A stretch of 31,830 nt of DNA, from assembly GCA_934589065.1 (NCBI GenBank), contig CAKTNN010000026.1, forward strand, positions 1 to 31,830. The letters run 5' to 3'. This stretch comes from an uncultured Oscillospiraceae bacterium. Lineage in GTDB: Bacteria > Bacillota > Clostridia > Oscillospirales > Oscillospiraceae. Position numbers and translations under genes: made by a program. Shown piece after piece: positions 1 to 9,200 of the stretch (position 1 is the first letter of the stretch; every line of letters starts with the position of its first letter). The notes under the pieces were generated by a model. The model was not told where the DNA came from. It ran no database searches and saw only the letters and a program-made list of their open reading frames with translations.

Positions 1-159
1 TACTGCGAAGCCATCCGCACCGTGCAGGCGGCGATGGACAGCTATGATCCGTCAGTCGTCGGCTACCGCTGGGACGACGAGAACCCGCGTATCCAACTGG
101 AACCCCGTGGCGGGCGCGGCTATATCGAGCTGCGGGCAGTCAGGAGGGTTCAGAAATGA
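1..159 (+). CDS. C-terminal fragment of an unrecognised protein
   Basis: An open frame enters from the left edge and ends at a TGA at 157-159, giving 52 residues. The visible part is polar, with the stretch VVGYRWDDENPRI and a basic end (AVRRVQK). I do not recognise a domain. GC-rich codon use differs from the AT-richer spacer that follows. A small soluble protein of an integrative element is one guess, based only on its position next to a non-coding, terminator-bearing spacer. The start lies outside the window. Confidence 0.5.
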   Translation, partial: YCEAIRTVQAAMDSYDPSVVGYRWDDENPRIQLEPRGGRGYIELRAVRRVQK

Positions 160-477
160 GCGAGGCTGTATGCGCTTGCAGTAAAACAGTGGGAAAATGC
201 CTGAAGATGACAATCAGAAAGCTTGCCTTGCAATACGATACCCAACCTTTCGCACTGCATTTACGACACACTGTCGCTAAAATCTGTGCGTTCCTGCCAT
301 TAAAACCAAATCCGTTATGAACACCCGTACCAAGCAAAAAGGCACTTGCTTTTCGGCAAGTGCCTTTTTTGTGGTGAAACTCGCCTACCTGCGGAAGAAA
401 TGGCAGCTTTGAGGCAGCAAAAATTGCAGTGGGAGACCGCTTGTATGCCAGCGCCATTTTCTTAAACTTCTGCCATA
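160..477. other. Non-coding spacer at an accessory boundary
   Basis: About 320 bases without a convincing gene. The stretch holds one strong terminator hairpin (336-370) and leads into the promoter of the two-component system. A 114-codon reverse frame (140-484) covers it, but it runs straight through the terminator stem and overlaps both the end of the preceding gene and the next promoter, so I do not call it. The sequence may be a conserved end of a mobile element; this is inferred from context only. Confidence 0.4.
336..370. terminator. Strong intrinsic terminator, possibly bidirectional
   Basis: A perfect 9-bp stem GGCACTTGC (341-349) / GCAAGTGCC (356-364) with loop TTTTCG is followed by six T (365-370) and preceded by five A (336-340), so it can work in either direction. 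It insulates the downstream regulator gene from the left-hand gene. Confidence 0.85.
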
Positions 478-506
478 TCGACATTTTCTTTTCCCTGTGC
501 TATGAT
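478..506 (+). promoter_or_regulatory. Sigma-A-type promoter of the two-component/ABC operon
   Basis: TCGACA (478-483), a 17-base spacer and TATGAT (501-506) fit a vegetative promoter. It lies 23 bases before the regulator's ATG, which has a GGCAGG-type ribosome site in between. Confidence 0.55.
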
Positions 507-529
507 GTAGGAAAAGGCAGGTGGTATTT

Positions 530-1207
530 ATGCAGAAGCTTCTCCTTTTGGAGGATGATATTGCCCTGGGAACCGGGATTCGCCTGGCACTTCAGAATCC
601 CGATATGCAAATCGTGCACTGCCGCACCCTGGCAAGCGGCAAAGAAGAAGCGGCTAAGGGCGGCTATGCCCTTATGATTCTGGACATCAATCTGCCCGAT
701 GGCAGCGGGCTGGAGCTGCTGGAGCAGGTCCGGGCCGCCGGGAATGTGCCTGTAATGCTTTTGACCGCAAAGGACATGGAAACGGATGTTGTGGCGGGAC
801 TGGAATCCGGGGCGGATGACTATGTTACAAAGCCCTTTTCCCTGGCAATTCTCCGGGCAAGGGTAAACGCATTGCTCCGCCGGGGCACTGCTGCAAAAAG
901 CGGCTGCTATACCTCAGGGGACTATGCATTCGATTTTGCCAGAATGGAATTCCGCAAGGCCGGGCACAGCATAGAGCTCAGCAAAACCGAGCAAAGGCTG
1001 CTCCGGCTTCTGGTAGAAAACCGGGGGCAGGTTCTGCCCCGGGCCACACTCATTGACCGAATCTGGACAGACGGCGCAGAATATGTGGATGAAAACGCCC
1101 TGTCCGTTACCGTGAAGCGGCTCCGGGATAAGCTGGAGGATACGCCTTCCCGCCCCACGCAACTGAAAACGGTATACGGTGTTGGCTATATGTGGGTGGC
1201 GCCATGA
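530..1207 (+). CDS. OmpR/PhoB-family response regulator
   Basis: A 225-aa DNA-binding response regulator, paired with the kinase that follows. The receiver domain spans about residues 1-115: the acidic pair E8/D9, the phospho-acceptor D52 in LMILDINLPDG, the switch T in MLLTAKD and the conserved K in DDYVTKPF are all present. The C-terminal winged helix (about 130-223) ends in the typical VYGVGYMW. I prefer ATG at 530 because a GGCAGG ribosome site precedes it; an in-frame GTG at 521 would overlap that site. The stop overlaps the kinase start as ATGA, so the two are translationally coupled. By analogy with regulators next to FtsX-type ABC exporters it probably controls the downstream transporter in response to a cell-envelope peptide or antibiotic; the inducer cannot be read from sequence. 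Confidence 0.93.
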   Translation: MQKLLLLEDDIALGTGIRLALQNPDMQIVHCRTLASGKEEAAKGGYALMILDINLPDGSGLELLEQVRAAGNVPVMLLTAKDMETDVVAGLESGADDYVTKPFSLAILRARVNALLRRGTAAKSGCYTSGDYAFDFARMEFRKAGHSIELSKTEQRLLRLLVENRGQVLPRATLIDRIWTDGAEYVDENALSVTVKRLRDKLEDTPSRPTQLKTVYGVGYMWVAP

Positions 1208-2118
1208 TGCTTTCCATTGCGGCGATTGCCGCCATTCTTGCTGCCGGAACGGTGCTTTGGTATCGCCGGCGAACCCGGCAAACACTGGAACGCCTGAACC
1301 GGATGGTGGATGCCGCCATTCAGGGAACATTCACCGAAAACAGCTTTGATGAAAGCCTGCTCTCCGCCGTAGAAAGCAAACTTGCCCACTATCTTGCCGC
1401 TTCCACGGTATCGGCAAAGAATGTTCAGCAGGAAAAGGAGCATCTGAAGGCCTTGATTGGAGACATCTCCCATCAGGTCAAAACACCCACCGCCAACATT
1501 CTGCTCTACACCCAGCTTCTGTCCGAGCAGCCCCTGTCCCAAGAGAGCCGCCTGTGCGTGGATGCCCTGGAAGGGCAGACAAAAAAGCTGCAAAGCATGA
1601 TGGACGCCCTGGTAAAAACCTCCCGACTGGAATCCGGCGTAATTGCGCTCCACCCAACTTACGGCAAGCTGTACCGGGTATTGGAAGCCGCCGTTTCCCA
1701 ACTTGCGCCGAAGGCCGCTGCCAAAGGCATTGCCATCACATTGGAGTCAACGGAAGCAGAGGCGGTATTCGATTCAAAATGGACGGAGGAAGCCATTGCG
1801 AATCTGCTGGACAACGCCGTGAAATACACACCCACCGGCGGTTCTGTTTCCATAACCGTAACGGACTACCATATATTTTCCGCCATTCACGTCCAGGACA
1901 CCGGCCCGGGAATTGCCGAAGAAGAACAGCCCAAGATATTCCAGCGCTTTTACCGCGGGCAGGCCCACGCAGAATCAGAAGGCGTGGGCATTGGGCTATA
2001 TCTGGTGCGGCAGATTGCCCGTGCCCAGGGCGGCTATGTGAAAGTATGCTCCCAGGTGGGCAGCGGCAGCACCTTCAGCCTGTATCTGCCGAAGGACAAA
2101 TCCTTTCAAAACCGTTAG
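1204..2118 (+). CDS. Sensor histidine kinase, single membrane segment
   Basis: A 304-aa kinase with one N-terminal membrane helix (about residues 2-19) and almost no extracellular domain. A HAMP-like or linker stretch leads to the H box GDISHQVKTP (H90). The HATPase_c domain has N box NLLDNAVKYTP (N200-N204), G1 box DTGPGI (D232 region), F box FQRFYRG and G2 box GVGIGLYLVR. It starts at 1204, overlapping the regulator's TGA by four bases. Lack of a real sensor domain is typical of kinases that sense through a partner ABC transporter, and an FtsX-type permease follows two genes later. Which signal it uses is inferred, not seen. Confidence 0.92.
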   Translation: MMLSIAAIAAILAAGTVLWYRRRTRQTLERLNRMVDAAIQGTFTENSFDESLLSAVESKLAHYLAASTVSAKNVQQEKEHLKALIGDISHQVKTPTANILLYTQLLSEQPLSQESRLCVDALEGQTKKLQSMMDALVKTSRLESGVIALHPTYGKLYRVLEAAVSQLAPKAAAKGIAITLESTEAEAVFDSKWTEEAIANLLDNAVKYTPTGGSVSITVTDYHIFSAIHVQDTGPGIAEEEQPKIFQRFYRGQAHAESEGVGIGLYLVRQIARAQGGYVKVCSQVGSGSTFSLYLPKDKSFQNR

Positions 2119-2151
2119 ATTCCCGACAGAACAAGGAAAGATTCCTGTGAT

Positions 2152-2185
2152 AAAGTCTGTATTGCCAAAAGGCGTACAGACTTTT
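2152..2185 (+). terminator. Hairpin between kinase and ATPase genes (terminator or attenuator)
   Basis: AAAGTCTGTA (2152-2161) pairs perfectly with TACAGACTTT (2175-2184), and inside it GCC (2164-2166) pairs with GGC (2171-2173) around an AAAA loop. The T run is short (five T, 2181-2185 overlapping the stem), so it may only partly stop transcription. It could lower expression of the transporter genes relative to the regulators, or act as an attenuator. Confidence 0.55.
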
Positions 2186-2203
2186 TCCTTAGGGGGTATT
2201 TTT

Positions 2204-2875
2204 ATGAGCATTCTGGAAACCCATTCTTTGCGGAAGATTTACGGCTCCGGTGATACGGAAGTAAAAGCACTCGATGGCGTGGATTTACAGGTAGAGCGGG
2301 GGGAATTTGTCGCCATCGTTGGTTCCTCCGGCTCCGGAAAATCCACGCTGCTGCATATTCTGGGTGGACTGGATCGCCCTACCGAGGGCAGCGTCACCGT
2401 GGACGGGCAAAATATTTTCGAGCTTAAGGACGAAGCGCTGACCATTTTTCGCAGGCGCAAAATCGGCTTTGTCTTTCAAAGCTACAACCTCGTCCCCGTA
2501 CTGAATGTATACGAAAATATAATCCTGCCCATCGAACTGGATGGGCGGAAAGCGGACGAATCCTTCATCCGGCAAATCGTCAGGGCCCTGGCTCTGGATG
2601 GGCGGCTGAATGCTCTGCCCAGCCAGCTCTCCGGCGGTCAGCAGCAGCGGGTTGCCATTGCCCGGGCTCTGGCGGCAGCCCCTGCCATTCTTCTGGCAGA
2701 TGAGCCCACCGGCAATCTGGATTCCAAGACCAGTCAGGATGTACTGGGCCTTCTAAAAGTCACCAGTCAGGCCTTCACCCAGACCATCGTCATGATCACC
2801 CACAACGAGGAAATCGCCCAAATGGCGGATCGGGTCGTCCGGATTGAGGATGGGCGAATTGTAACCGGGAGGTAA
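2204..2875 (+). CDS. ABC transporter ATP-binding protein, MacB/LolD type
   Basis: A 223-aa ATPase that powers the permease encoded next. It shows Walker A GSSGSGKST (from G40), the Q-loop region VFQSYNLVPVLNVYENI, the signature LSGGQQQRVAIARAL, Walker B ILLADEPTGNLDS and the H switch in MITHNEE. The LSGGQQQR signature and GNLDS D-loop are standard in the MacB/LolD/BceA branch. ATG 2204 is chosen because AGGGGG stands 7 bases before it; the longer frame from 2147 would run through the hairpin at 2152-2185. The stop lies 5 bases before the permease ATG. Exporters of this branch act on peptides or lipoproteins; a peptide-antibiotic resistance role is inferred from the adjoining two-component system. 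Confidence 0.92.
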   Translation: MSILETHSLRKIYGSGDTEVKALDGVDLQVERGEFVAIVGSSGSGKSTLLHILGGLDRPTEGSVTVDGQNIFELKDEALTIFRRRKIGFVFQSYNLVPVLNVYENIILPIELDGRKADESFIRQIVRALALDGRLNALPSQLSGGQQQRVAIARALAAAPAILLADEPTGNLDSKTSQDVLGLLKVTSQAFTQTIVMITHNEEIAQMADRVVRIEDGRIVTGR

Positions 2876-2880
2876 GGGCG

Positions 2881-5562
2881 ATGAACGTAAAAAATCGCGG
2901 CTGCATCCGCCGTCTGAGCATCAAAACCCTGCTTGCTTCCCGGAAGCGGAATCTGGTTGCCATTGCTGCCATTGTCCTGACAACCCTTTTGTTTACCTCT
3001 CTGTTCACAGTGGCAATGTCCATCAATTCCAGTTACGAAATGTATACCTTCCGTCAAATCGGCGGCTACTGCCACGGCACTTTTAAGGAAGTAACCGAAG
3101 CGCAGGCCGCAGCCATTGCCGCCCATCCTAAAATCAAGGCCGTAGGGAAACGAACAACCATTGGTTTTCTGGACAGCGGCGTGTTTGCGAAAGTCCCCGG
3201 TGAGCTCAGTTTTATGGACGAAAACTGCACCAAATGGAGCTTTGCCACGCCGGATTCCGGACGCATACCTCAAACAGGCAACGAGGTCAGCATGGATACC
3301 GCCGCATTATCGCTCATGGGGATAGTGCCGGAGCTGGGAGCACAAATCCCGCTCACCTATACCGTGGGCGACAAAAGCCAGATTTCCTACGAAAAAACAG
3401 ACACCTTTACACTGGTAGGATGGTGGAAATATGACGACATCAGCCCTGTGCATTATATAAACGTTTCCCAGGAATATGCCCGGATGATAGAATCGGAGGG
3501 CATTGCCGCCGGGATGGACGCTTTCCGCACAGACCTGAATGTGATGCTGGCATCGGCTGTGGATATCCGCGGTCAAATGGAGCAGGTGGACAAAGACCTG
3601 GGATACACCTGGCAGCAGGACGGAAGCGAAAATGTAGTGCGCATTGGCGTCAACTGGGGCTATACCACCGCTCAGCTGGCGGAAAGCATGGATGCCACAA
3701 CGGTGGTTTCCATTGCTGCTCTTTTGCTGCTGGTGATTTTTACCGGATATCTGATCATCTACAACATCTTCCAGATTTCCGTCACGGGAGATATCCGATA
3801 CTATGGTCTGCTGAAAACCATTGGGGTCACCCCCCGGCAGCTGCGACGGATCATTCGGTGGGAAGCGCTGCTGCTGTGTGCCGTGGGCATTCCCATTGGG
3901 CTGCTCCTGGGCTACGGAGTGGGCGTACTGCTGACGCCCCTTATTATGGCAAACACCACCTTTGGTTCCGGCATTACAATCATTAGCGTCTCCCCGCTGA
4001 TTTTCCTCGCCTCTGCACTGTTTTCCCTGATTACGGTGCTGTTGTCCTGCACCCGTCCGGGGCGAATTGCCGCAAAGGTTTCCCCCGTAGAGGCAGCAAA
4101 GTATGTAGACCCGGCACGCTCTTCCAAAAAGTTCCGCACCACCCGGGGCGCAAAAATACCCCAGATGGCCTTTGCCAATCTGGGGCGAAATAAGAGCAAA
4201 ACCGTTTTGGTGGTGGTTTCCCTTGCACTTTGCCTGGTGCTTCTGAATTTGCTGATCACATTCACCGGCGGCTTTGATATGGAAAAATATCTGAAGCAGC
4301 AGGCCAGTGCAGATTTTATCGTCAGCAGCACGGATTACTTCCGCTTTAACCGGGCAGAAAACGATCTCTCTCCGGAAACCATAGAGCAGATCGCCGCAAA
4401 CACAACCGCGTCCCTCTCCGGCTGCGGATATAAGGTGTCCGATACCATCGGCTGGATGCCGGAGGCCGCGTGGCGGTCGGAGCGGCTGCGCTTTGGCGCA
4501 CCGGAGCAGGTGGAACAAGAGCTAACCGGATATGCCCGTCGGGAAGACCTCGTGGGCTGTGATGCACAGATAGAAGGGCTGGATAAGTCTCTCTTTGAGA
4601 AACTGACCGTTGTAGAAGGCGACCTGACCCCACTGTTTCAGGAGAATAGCCGTGCCATCGCCATGGTCGTACCGGTGGATGACTACGGCAATGTGACGAA
4701 ACCGGAGAACTATCCAGCAGTTGGCGCTGAGCAGATGATCACTTATGTGGAGGACGGTTACTATATTGACAGCCGCACCGGGGAAAAATGCACCGATGCC
4801 ACGCCCCAGGAATTTTTGAAGTACCACATCGCAAAAAGTCACGATGCAGCGTATACCGTCTGCGCCTATGTAACAGTCCCCCACTCCATGAGCTACCGCT
4901 ATGGTTTGCTGGGCTACAGCTTTGTCCTTCCCGCAGACCGGTTGGCAGCGGATAGCCTGCATCGGTCTATGCCCATGTTTTATCTCTTTGATACCCCGGA
5001 TGCAGCCAGTGAAGAGGCCGCCGAGGACTACCTTGCCCAGCTGACCGCCGGAGAAGCCTCCGGGCTGATGTACGAAAGCAAGGCAGTGCTCCGGGAAGAA
5101 TTTACGGATTTCCAGAATATGTTTCTATTTCTGGGGGGACTTCTGTGTGCCATCATCGGGCTTGTGGGAATTCTCAATTTCTTCAACGCCATCATGACGG
5201 GTATTCTATCCCGCAGGCGGGAATTTGCGGTGCTGCAGGCCGTGGGAATGACCGGCAGGCAATTAAAATCCATGCTGGTGTGGGAAGGGCTGTGCTATGC
5301 CCTGGGCGCTGCCGGTACTGCGCTGCTTCTTTCGGTGGTGCTGAACCTCCCGGTGGGGAATCTAATGGAAACGGCTTTTTGGTTTTTCAGCGCACACTTT
5401 ACGATTGCCCCTGTTTTACTGGCCTTCCCGGTTTTTGCCCTGCTGGGATACGCCGTTCCCGCCGGAATGTACCACTATGCCGCAAGGCAAAGCATTGTGG
5501 AGCGGCTGCGGGAGGCAGATTCCCCTCTGCCAGCCAATCTTTATCCATATTGCCAGCGCTGA
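2881..5562 (+). CDS. FtsX-type ABC permease with two FtsX domains
   Basis: An 893-aa permease partner of the ATPase. A first membrane helix (about 24-46) is followed by an extracellular domain (about 47-270). Three helices then make the first FtsX domain (about 275-395, with LLKTIGVTPRQLRR at its core). A helix at about 441-463 and a second large extracellular domain (to about 740) precede the last FtsX domain (about 747-868, with LQAVGMTGRQLK). The two halves are a duplicated layout: helix, outer domain, three helices. This is larger than MacB (about 650 aa) and unlike BceB, which has ten helices and one large outer loop. It belongs to the common Firmicutes group of FtsX permeases next to two-component systems. 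Substrate unknown. Confidence 0.88.
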   Translation: MNVKNRGCIRRLSIKTLLASRKRNLVAIAAIVLTTLLFTSLFTVAMSINSSYEMYTFRQIGGYCHGTFKEVTEAQAAAIAAHPKIKAVGKRTTIGFLDSGVFAKVPGELSFMDENCTKWSFATPDSGRIPQTGNEVSMDTAALSLMGIVPELGAQIPLTYTVGDKSQISYEKTDTFTLVGWWKYDDISPVHYINVSQEYARMIESEGIAAGMDAFRTDLNVMLASAVDIRGQMEQVDKDLGYTWQQDGSENVVRIGVNWGYTTAQLAESMDATTVVSIAALLLLVIFTGYLIIYNIFQISVTGDIRYYGLLKTIGVTPRQLRRIIRWEALLLCAVGIPIGLLLGYGVGVLLTPLIMANTTFGSGITIISVSPLIFLASALFSLITVLLSCTRPGRIAAKVSPVEAAKYVDPARSSKKFRTTRGAKIPQMAFANLGRNKSKTVLVVVSLALCLVLLNLLITFTGGFDMEKYLKQQASADFIVSSTDYFRFNRAENDLSPETIEQIAANTTASLSGCGYKVSDTIGWMPEAAWRSERLRFGAPEQVEQELTGYARREDLVGCDAQIEGLDKSLFEKLTVVEGDLTPLFQENSRAIAMVVPVDDYGNVTKPENYPAVGAEQMITYVEDGYYIDSRTGEKCTDATPQEFLKYHIAKSHDAAYTVCAYVTVPHSMSYRYGLLGYSFVLPADRLAADSLHRSMPMFYLFDTPDAASEEAAEDYLAQLTAGEASGLMYESKAVLREEFTDFQNMFLFLGGLLCAIIGLVGILNFFNAIMTGILSRRREFAVLQAVGMTGRQLKSMLVWEGLCYALGAAGTALLLSVVLNLPVGNLMETAFWFFSAHFTIAPVLLAFPVFALLGYAVPAGMYHYAARQSIVERLREADSPLPANLYPYCQR

Positions 5563-5569
5563 GCCGACC

Positions 5570-5613
5570 TTAGAAGGCGTAAATCACCCCGGCAGCAGCG
5601 GCCCGCTTTCTAA
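5570..5613. other. Inverted repeat between converging genes
   Basis: TTAGAAGGCG (5570-5579) pairs with CGCTTTCTAA (5604-5613), ten pairs with one G-T, around a GC-rich 24-base loop. There is no T run, so a terminator role for the permease gene on one side or the small reverse gene on the other is only possible. Confidence 0.35.
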
Positions 5614-5616
5614 CCG

Positions 5617-6024
5617 TCACAGGCCCAGTTCATTGACCCACTTCTGCACATCACTGTCAGAAGCGCCGGAGGAGAACCGGTGTCCCTCCTGCCAATTGCC
5701 GCCGTTTGCCATACACAGAAAGATCAGGCAATTGAATACCAGCTGTGCAATCCGCGCAGGAGAATAGCGGCCCTTTCCCAGGGCTCCAAACCACCGTCTG
5801 TTCAGGAACAGGTGCAGTAAGAACAGCAAAAGCATCGCCATTCCAATCCATTCGTAGGCTGTCTCTCCCACCAGGCCATAGCCCATCAGCAGTGAAAGCG
5901 CCGCGGTCATACCAATGACTTGCTTAATCACTGCGGTGGGCGTTATAAACTGCTCTTCCGCCGCCTTGTTAAAGCTGCCGGCATCCGCCACCCGGAGAAA
6001 GGTTTCCAATTGGGGATTATACAT
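5617..6024 (-). pseudogene. Chimeric remnant: LysR N-terminus / DUF4405-like / flavodoxin-like tail
   Basis: A 135-codon reverse frame that joins pieces of what look like three families. Residues 1-36 read as the start of a LysR regulator (LETFLRVADAGSFNKAAEE and FITPTAVIKQ), cut inside the helix-turn-helix. Residues about 37-105 are two or three hydrophobic helices with EWIGMAMLLLFLLHLFLNRR and GKGRYSPARIAQ, the pattern of DUF4405 membrane proteins. Residues about 106-135 (NWQEGHRF, SDSDVQKWVNELGL) resemble the C-terminus of flavodoxin-like proteins. The first assignment is strong, the second good, the third moderate. All joins are in frame, so a small membrane protein could still be made, and a good promoter lies upstream. 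A deletion remnant of a LysR / DUF4405 / flavodoxin cluster is the simplest reading. Confidence 0.6.
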
Positions 6025-6047
6025 ATTCCCACATCCTCTCTGAAAAT

Positions 6048-6076
6048 ATCATAACCCGGAAATGTGAAATTTTCAA
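6048..6076 (-). promoter_or_regulatory. Promoter of the LysR-like chimeric gene
   Basis: Read on the reverse strand, TTGAAA (6076-6071), 17 bases, then TATGAT (6053-6048), about 24 bases before the ATG at 6024. The promoter has stayed intact although the gene behind it is a chimera. Confidence 0.5.
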
Positions 6077-6232
6077 TATGGACATTCTCCCCTTTCATCA
6101 GGAGATTTTCCAATATTCAGGAGCGTCTTTTCATTATGCGTCCACTGTTATGTCCAGTTTCACAAATACAGCCGCAGGGAGCCCTGTCAATTAAATATGT
6201 ATTGAATCCGGGGCCTTTTCTTCAAAAAGGGA

Positions 6233-6260
6233 TTGCTTTTGCACAACTTGATGCTATACT
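6233..6260 (+). promoter_or_regulatory. Promoter of the exopolysaccharide operon
   Basis: TTGCTT (6233-6238), a 16-base spacer and TATACT (6255-6260). A GGAGGG ribosome site at 6276-6281 and ATG at 6290 follow. The predicted leader is only about 20 bases, too short for a riboswitch, so control by c-di-GMP would be at the protein level through the PilZ domain of the second gene. Confidence 0.6.
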
Positions 6261-6289
6261 TATAAGAAGGGGATTGGAGGGATGCAAAA

Positions 6290-9200
6290 ATGGATAAAGG
6301 GACAAAAGCAAAGCGTATCAGAAGTTTTGTGCTCATAGGCATTCTGATTGCCCTGGCAATTGCAGCCGGTGTGATTTGGTGGTTTTACTATTGTAACAAA
6401 ACATACGTTTCCGGGGCGGTCGCCTCTGTAGACGGAACCATCCGGGTCAATCAGCCCGGAACCCGTGCAGAGCTGGATCAGCAGTCCGGCGGCACCCCAG
6501 CCTCCGTAATTTCCGACGATGCAGAAACGGATACCCGGATCGGACTAACTTTTTTGGGACTGTCCGATGATGCCGAAACCAACGCCGCCGTGGTGCAGCT
6601 TGTGAAAGAACACGGGCTGAAAGCCACCCTTGCCATCTCCGCAACGGATGCCATAGAGCATCAGGAAGCCGTCCAGGCCTTTCTGGATGCCGGTGTGCAG
6701 ATTATCAGCAACGGCGCAACCGGAGAATCCAATCTGCAAAACCAAAGTCAGGAAGATATTCTGGCTTCCCTGTCCACATCCAAGGAATCCCTCTCCGCCG
6801 GATTTGGGCGGACGGTTTCCCTGCTGTATTGCAGCAGCACAGAGCTCACCTCCACCATTCTGCGGGCTGCCCAGGTCAGCGGCTACCAGGCCGTAGTTGA
6901 CCCGGAGGCCAAGAATGTTTTGGATGATTACAGTTTCTCTCAGGAGCAGGCCGCAAAAGACTATGTAACCGGTCTGCATGGCAGCACCGTTGTGGTGGTC
7001 AGTCTCCGTGGGCCGGTGCAGCCCATCCAGTACGAGCCCCCCATTGCCATTCAAAAACCTGCCATTGACAAAAAGCCCGACCTTCAAACCACCCCCGCAG
7101 TCGAGCTGCCCAGCCTGACCATGCAGGTGCAATGGCTGGTGGACGCGCTGGATGCCCAGCAAAAGGAAACGGAGTACGTAAGCAATTTCCCCCTGATTAG
7201 CGGCCTCACCCTGCTCAAGGAGCGGGTTCAGGCTTCTGAATCTCCTCTGGCTCTGGTCTATCACAGCGCGCTGACCTCTGAAAATCTCGCGGGAATCGGC
7301 ATTTCCGGCCTGCCTGCAACCCAGGACGTAAGCGCCGTACTTTCCCTTTTGAAAGAAAACCGGGCCACCGCCACCTTCTTTATCACCGCCCAGGAGGCCG
7401 GAAGCCGCACCACCGACATCCGTAAGCTTGTTTCCGCCGGATGCAACATCGGCGTTGCCCTTCCCGCCCAGGCACTGGACGGACTTTCAAGCGTCCAGGT
7501 TTTTGATCTGCTGAACAAAAATCTGCAATCCTTCTCTTCCCTTCCCGGCTATGTACAGCTGGTGCTTGCAGAGGATTCTTCTTCCATGTCCGCCCTCCGG
7601 AAAAGTGCGGAGCAGCTGGGCGTAACTCTGGTACAGCCGGATTCGCCGGATTCCCCCGTCCCCGGGGCACTGTATCTGTTCTCCAACCCGGAGGAAATCA
7701 CTGCACTCCGGAAAAGCGCTCCGGAGCTGGAGCTTCTGAATATTGCCTCGGTGCTTGAGCGTTCCGGCGGCATTTCCGTTCCCTCCAGCAGCGCGATCAA
7801 TACCCTGCGCAGTGAAAACGGCGGTGTTCTGTCCTCTGCGGAGCATTCGCTGCATACCACTGCCCGGCACTCAGGCCTCGCCTTCTATGGCCTGACCAAC
7901 ACCACGGCAGCAGAGGACGCAGCCCGGCGTCTGGCGGGACACGGCGCTTGCGGCACCTTCTTCGTAACCCTGAGCGAGCTAACCGCTAACCCCACCACCA
8001 TAGAGGCCATTCTGGAAAGCGGCAACGAGCTGGGCATTTATTACCGGGTCACCGCAGACTATCCCCAAACCTTTCGTGCAGTGGCATCCTACCTTTCCAG
8101 CTGGAAAGCCTATGCCCAATGGCGCTACGGCACGGCCTCTCAATGCGTATTCCTGCGTGTGGATACCGTTGAAGAGGAAACCCTGGAAGCCATCCATGCC
8201 AGCGGCTGCCGTGTTACCGTCGGCTCTATTCAGCCCCTGAAAAAGCTGGATAAGGACATTCAAGAGGTTGCCGCCGAACAGCTGGAAGCGCTAGGTACCC
8301 TGCGCATTCAGCGGGGCGCATTTGTATTCTTCGACCTGAACTATTTTTCCGCCGATGCCTATGCCCAGGTTGGCAGCACCCTGCTGGGGGATGCGCTGGA
8401 CGGATTTTTCCGGGAGGCCGTTGACTCGGTGGCCTATCGCTCCCAGGAGACCGGGGAAATCGCCGATGACAGCCGCTTTGCCATCACGCCCCTCAGTCAG
8501 CTCTACAGTGTCCCCGGACAGTATTCCTTCTGCACCGAAGCCCAGACGGACATTGCCCTGGATAAAAATGTACTTACAGATCTTCCCTCTGACGATGCCC
8601 GTTTCCAGCTGATCCGTCAGCGGTACTTTGGCAATGTGGACGTCAGAGGCAGCGCCAAGCTCCCCGGCTTTACCGGAATGGAGCTCAGTCAGCTGGATCG
8701 AAAGGGAACCTTTACGGACGATCCTGTTCTTTTCCTGACCTTTGACGACTGGGGCACGGAGCAATCCATCAATCCTCTGCTCTATGTTCTGGAAAAGCAC
8801 GGGGTAAAGGCCACCTTCTTCATCCGCACGGGATACGTGGACGATAACCCCAATCTGCTGCGCAGCATTGCGGAGCAAGGGCACCAGATCGCCTGCCATA
8901 CAGACCAGCACCTGCCCCTGGCAGATGCCCTGGATGAGAAGGAAAAGCGGATGACCTCCCTGACGGAGGAGGAAGCCCTTACCCTGCGGGAGGACCTGGT
9001 AACTGCCTACAATAAGCTCTACCGCTACACCGGCGATGTGGTTGTGGACGGAAAGTCTGCCCTTTCCCGGATGTTCCGCCCGCCCACACTGGCAGTGAGC
9101 AAGCTGGGACTGAGCCAGGTATTTGACGTTGGGTATGACTACTCCATCTCCGGCGACTACTCCACCGGCGACTATGAGGCATCCAGCTATGCCGATATGC

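Noticed and set aside
140..484. 114-codon reverse frame in the left spacer
   Set aside because: It contains both arms of the strong terminator at 336-370, overlaps the end of the first gene and the downstream promoter, and has no recognisable domain.
3307..4518. 403-codon reverse frame inside the FtsX permease gene
   Set aside because: Antisense shadow; the forward protein has clear membrane helices and FtsX motifs through the whole stretch.
6061..6289. c-di-GMP riboswitch before the PilZ-GT2 operon
   Set aside because: The predicted leader after the promoter is about 20 bases and no GEMM-like core is present.
6064..6297. 77-codon forward frame before the exopolysaccharide operon
   Set aside because: It runs through the operon promoter and ribosome site and has no homologous feature I can see.
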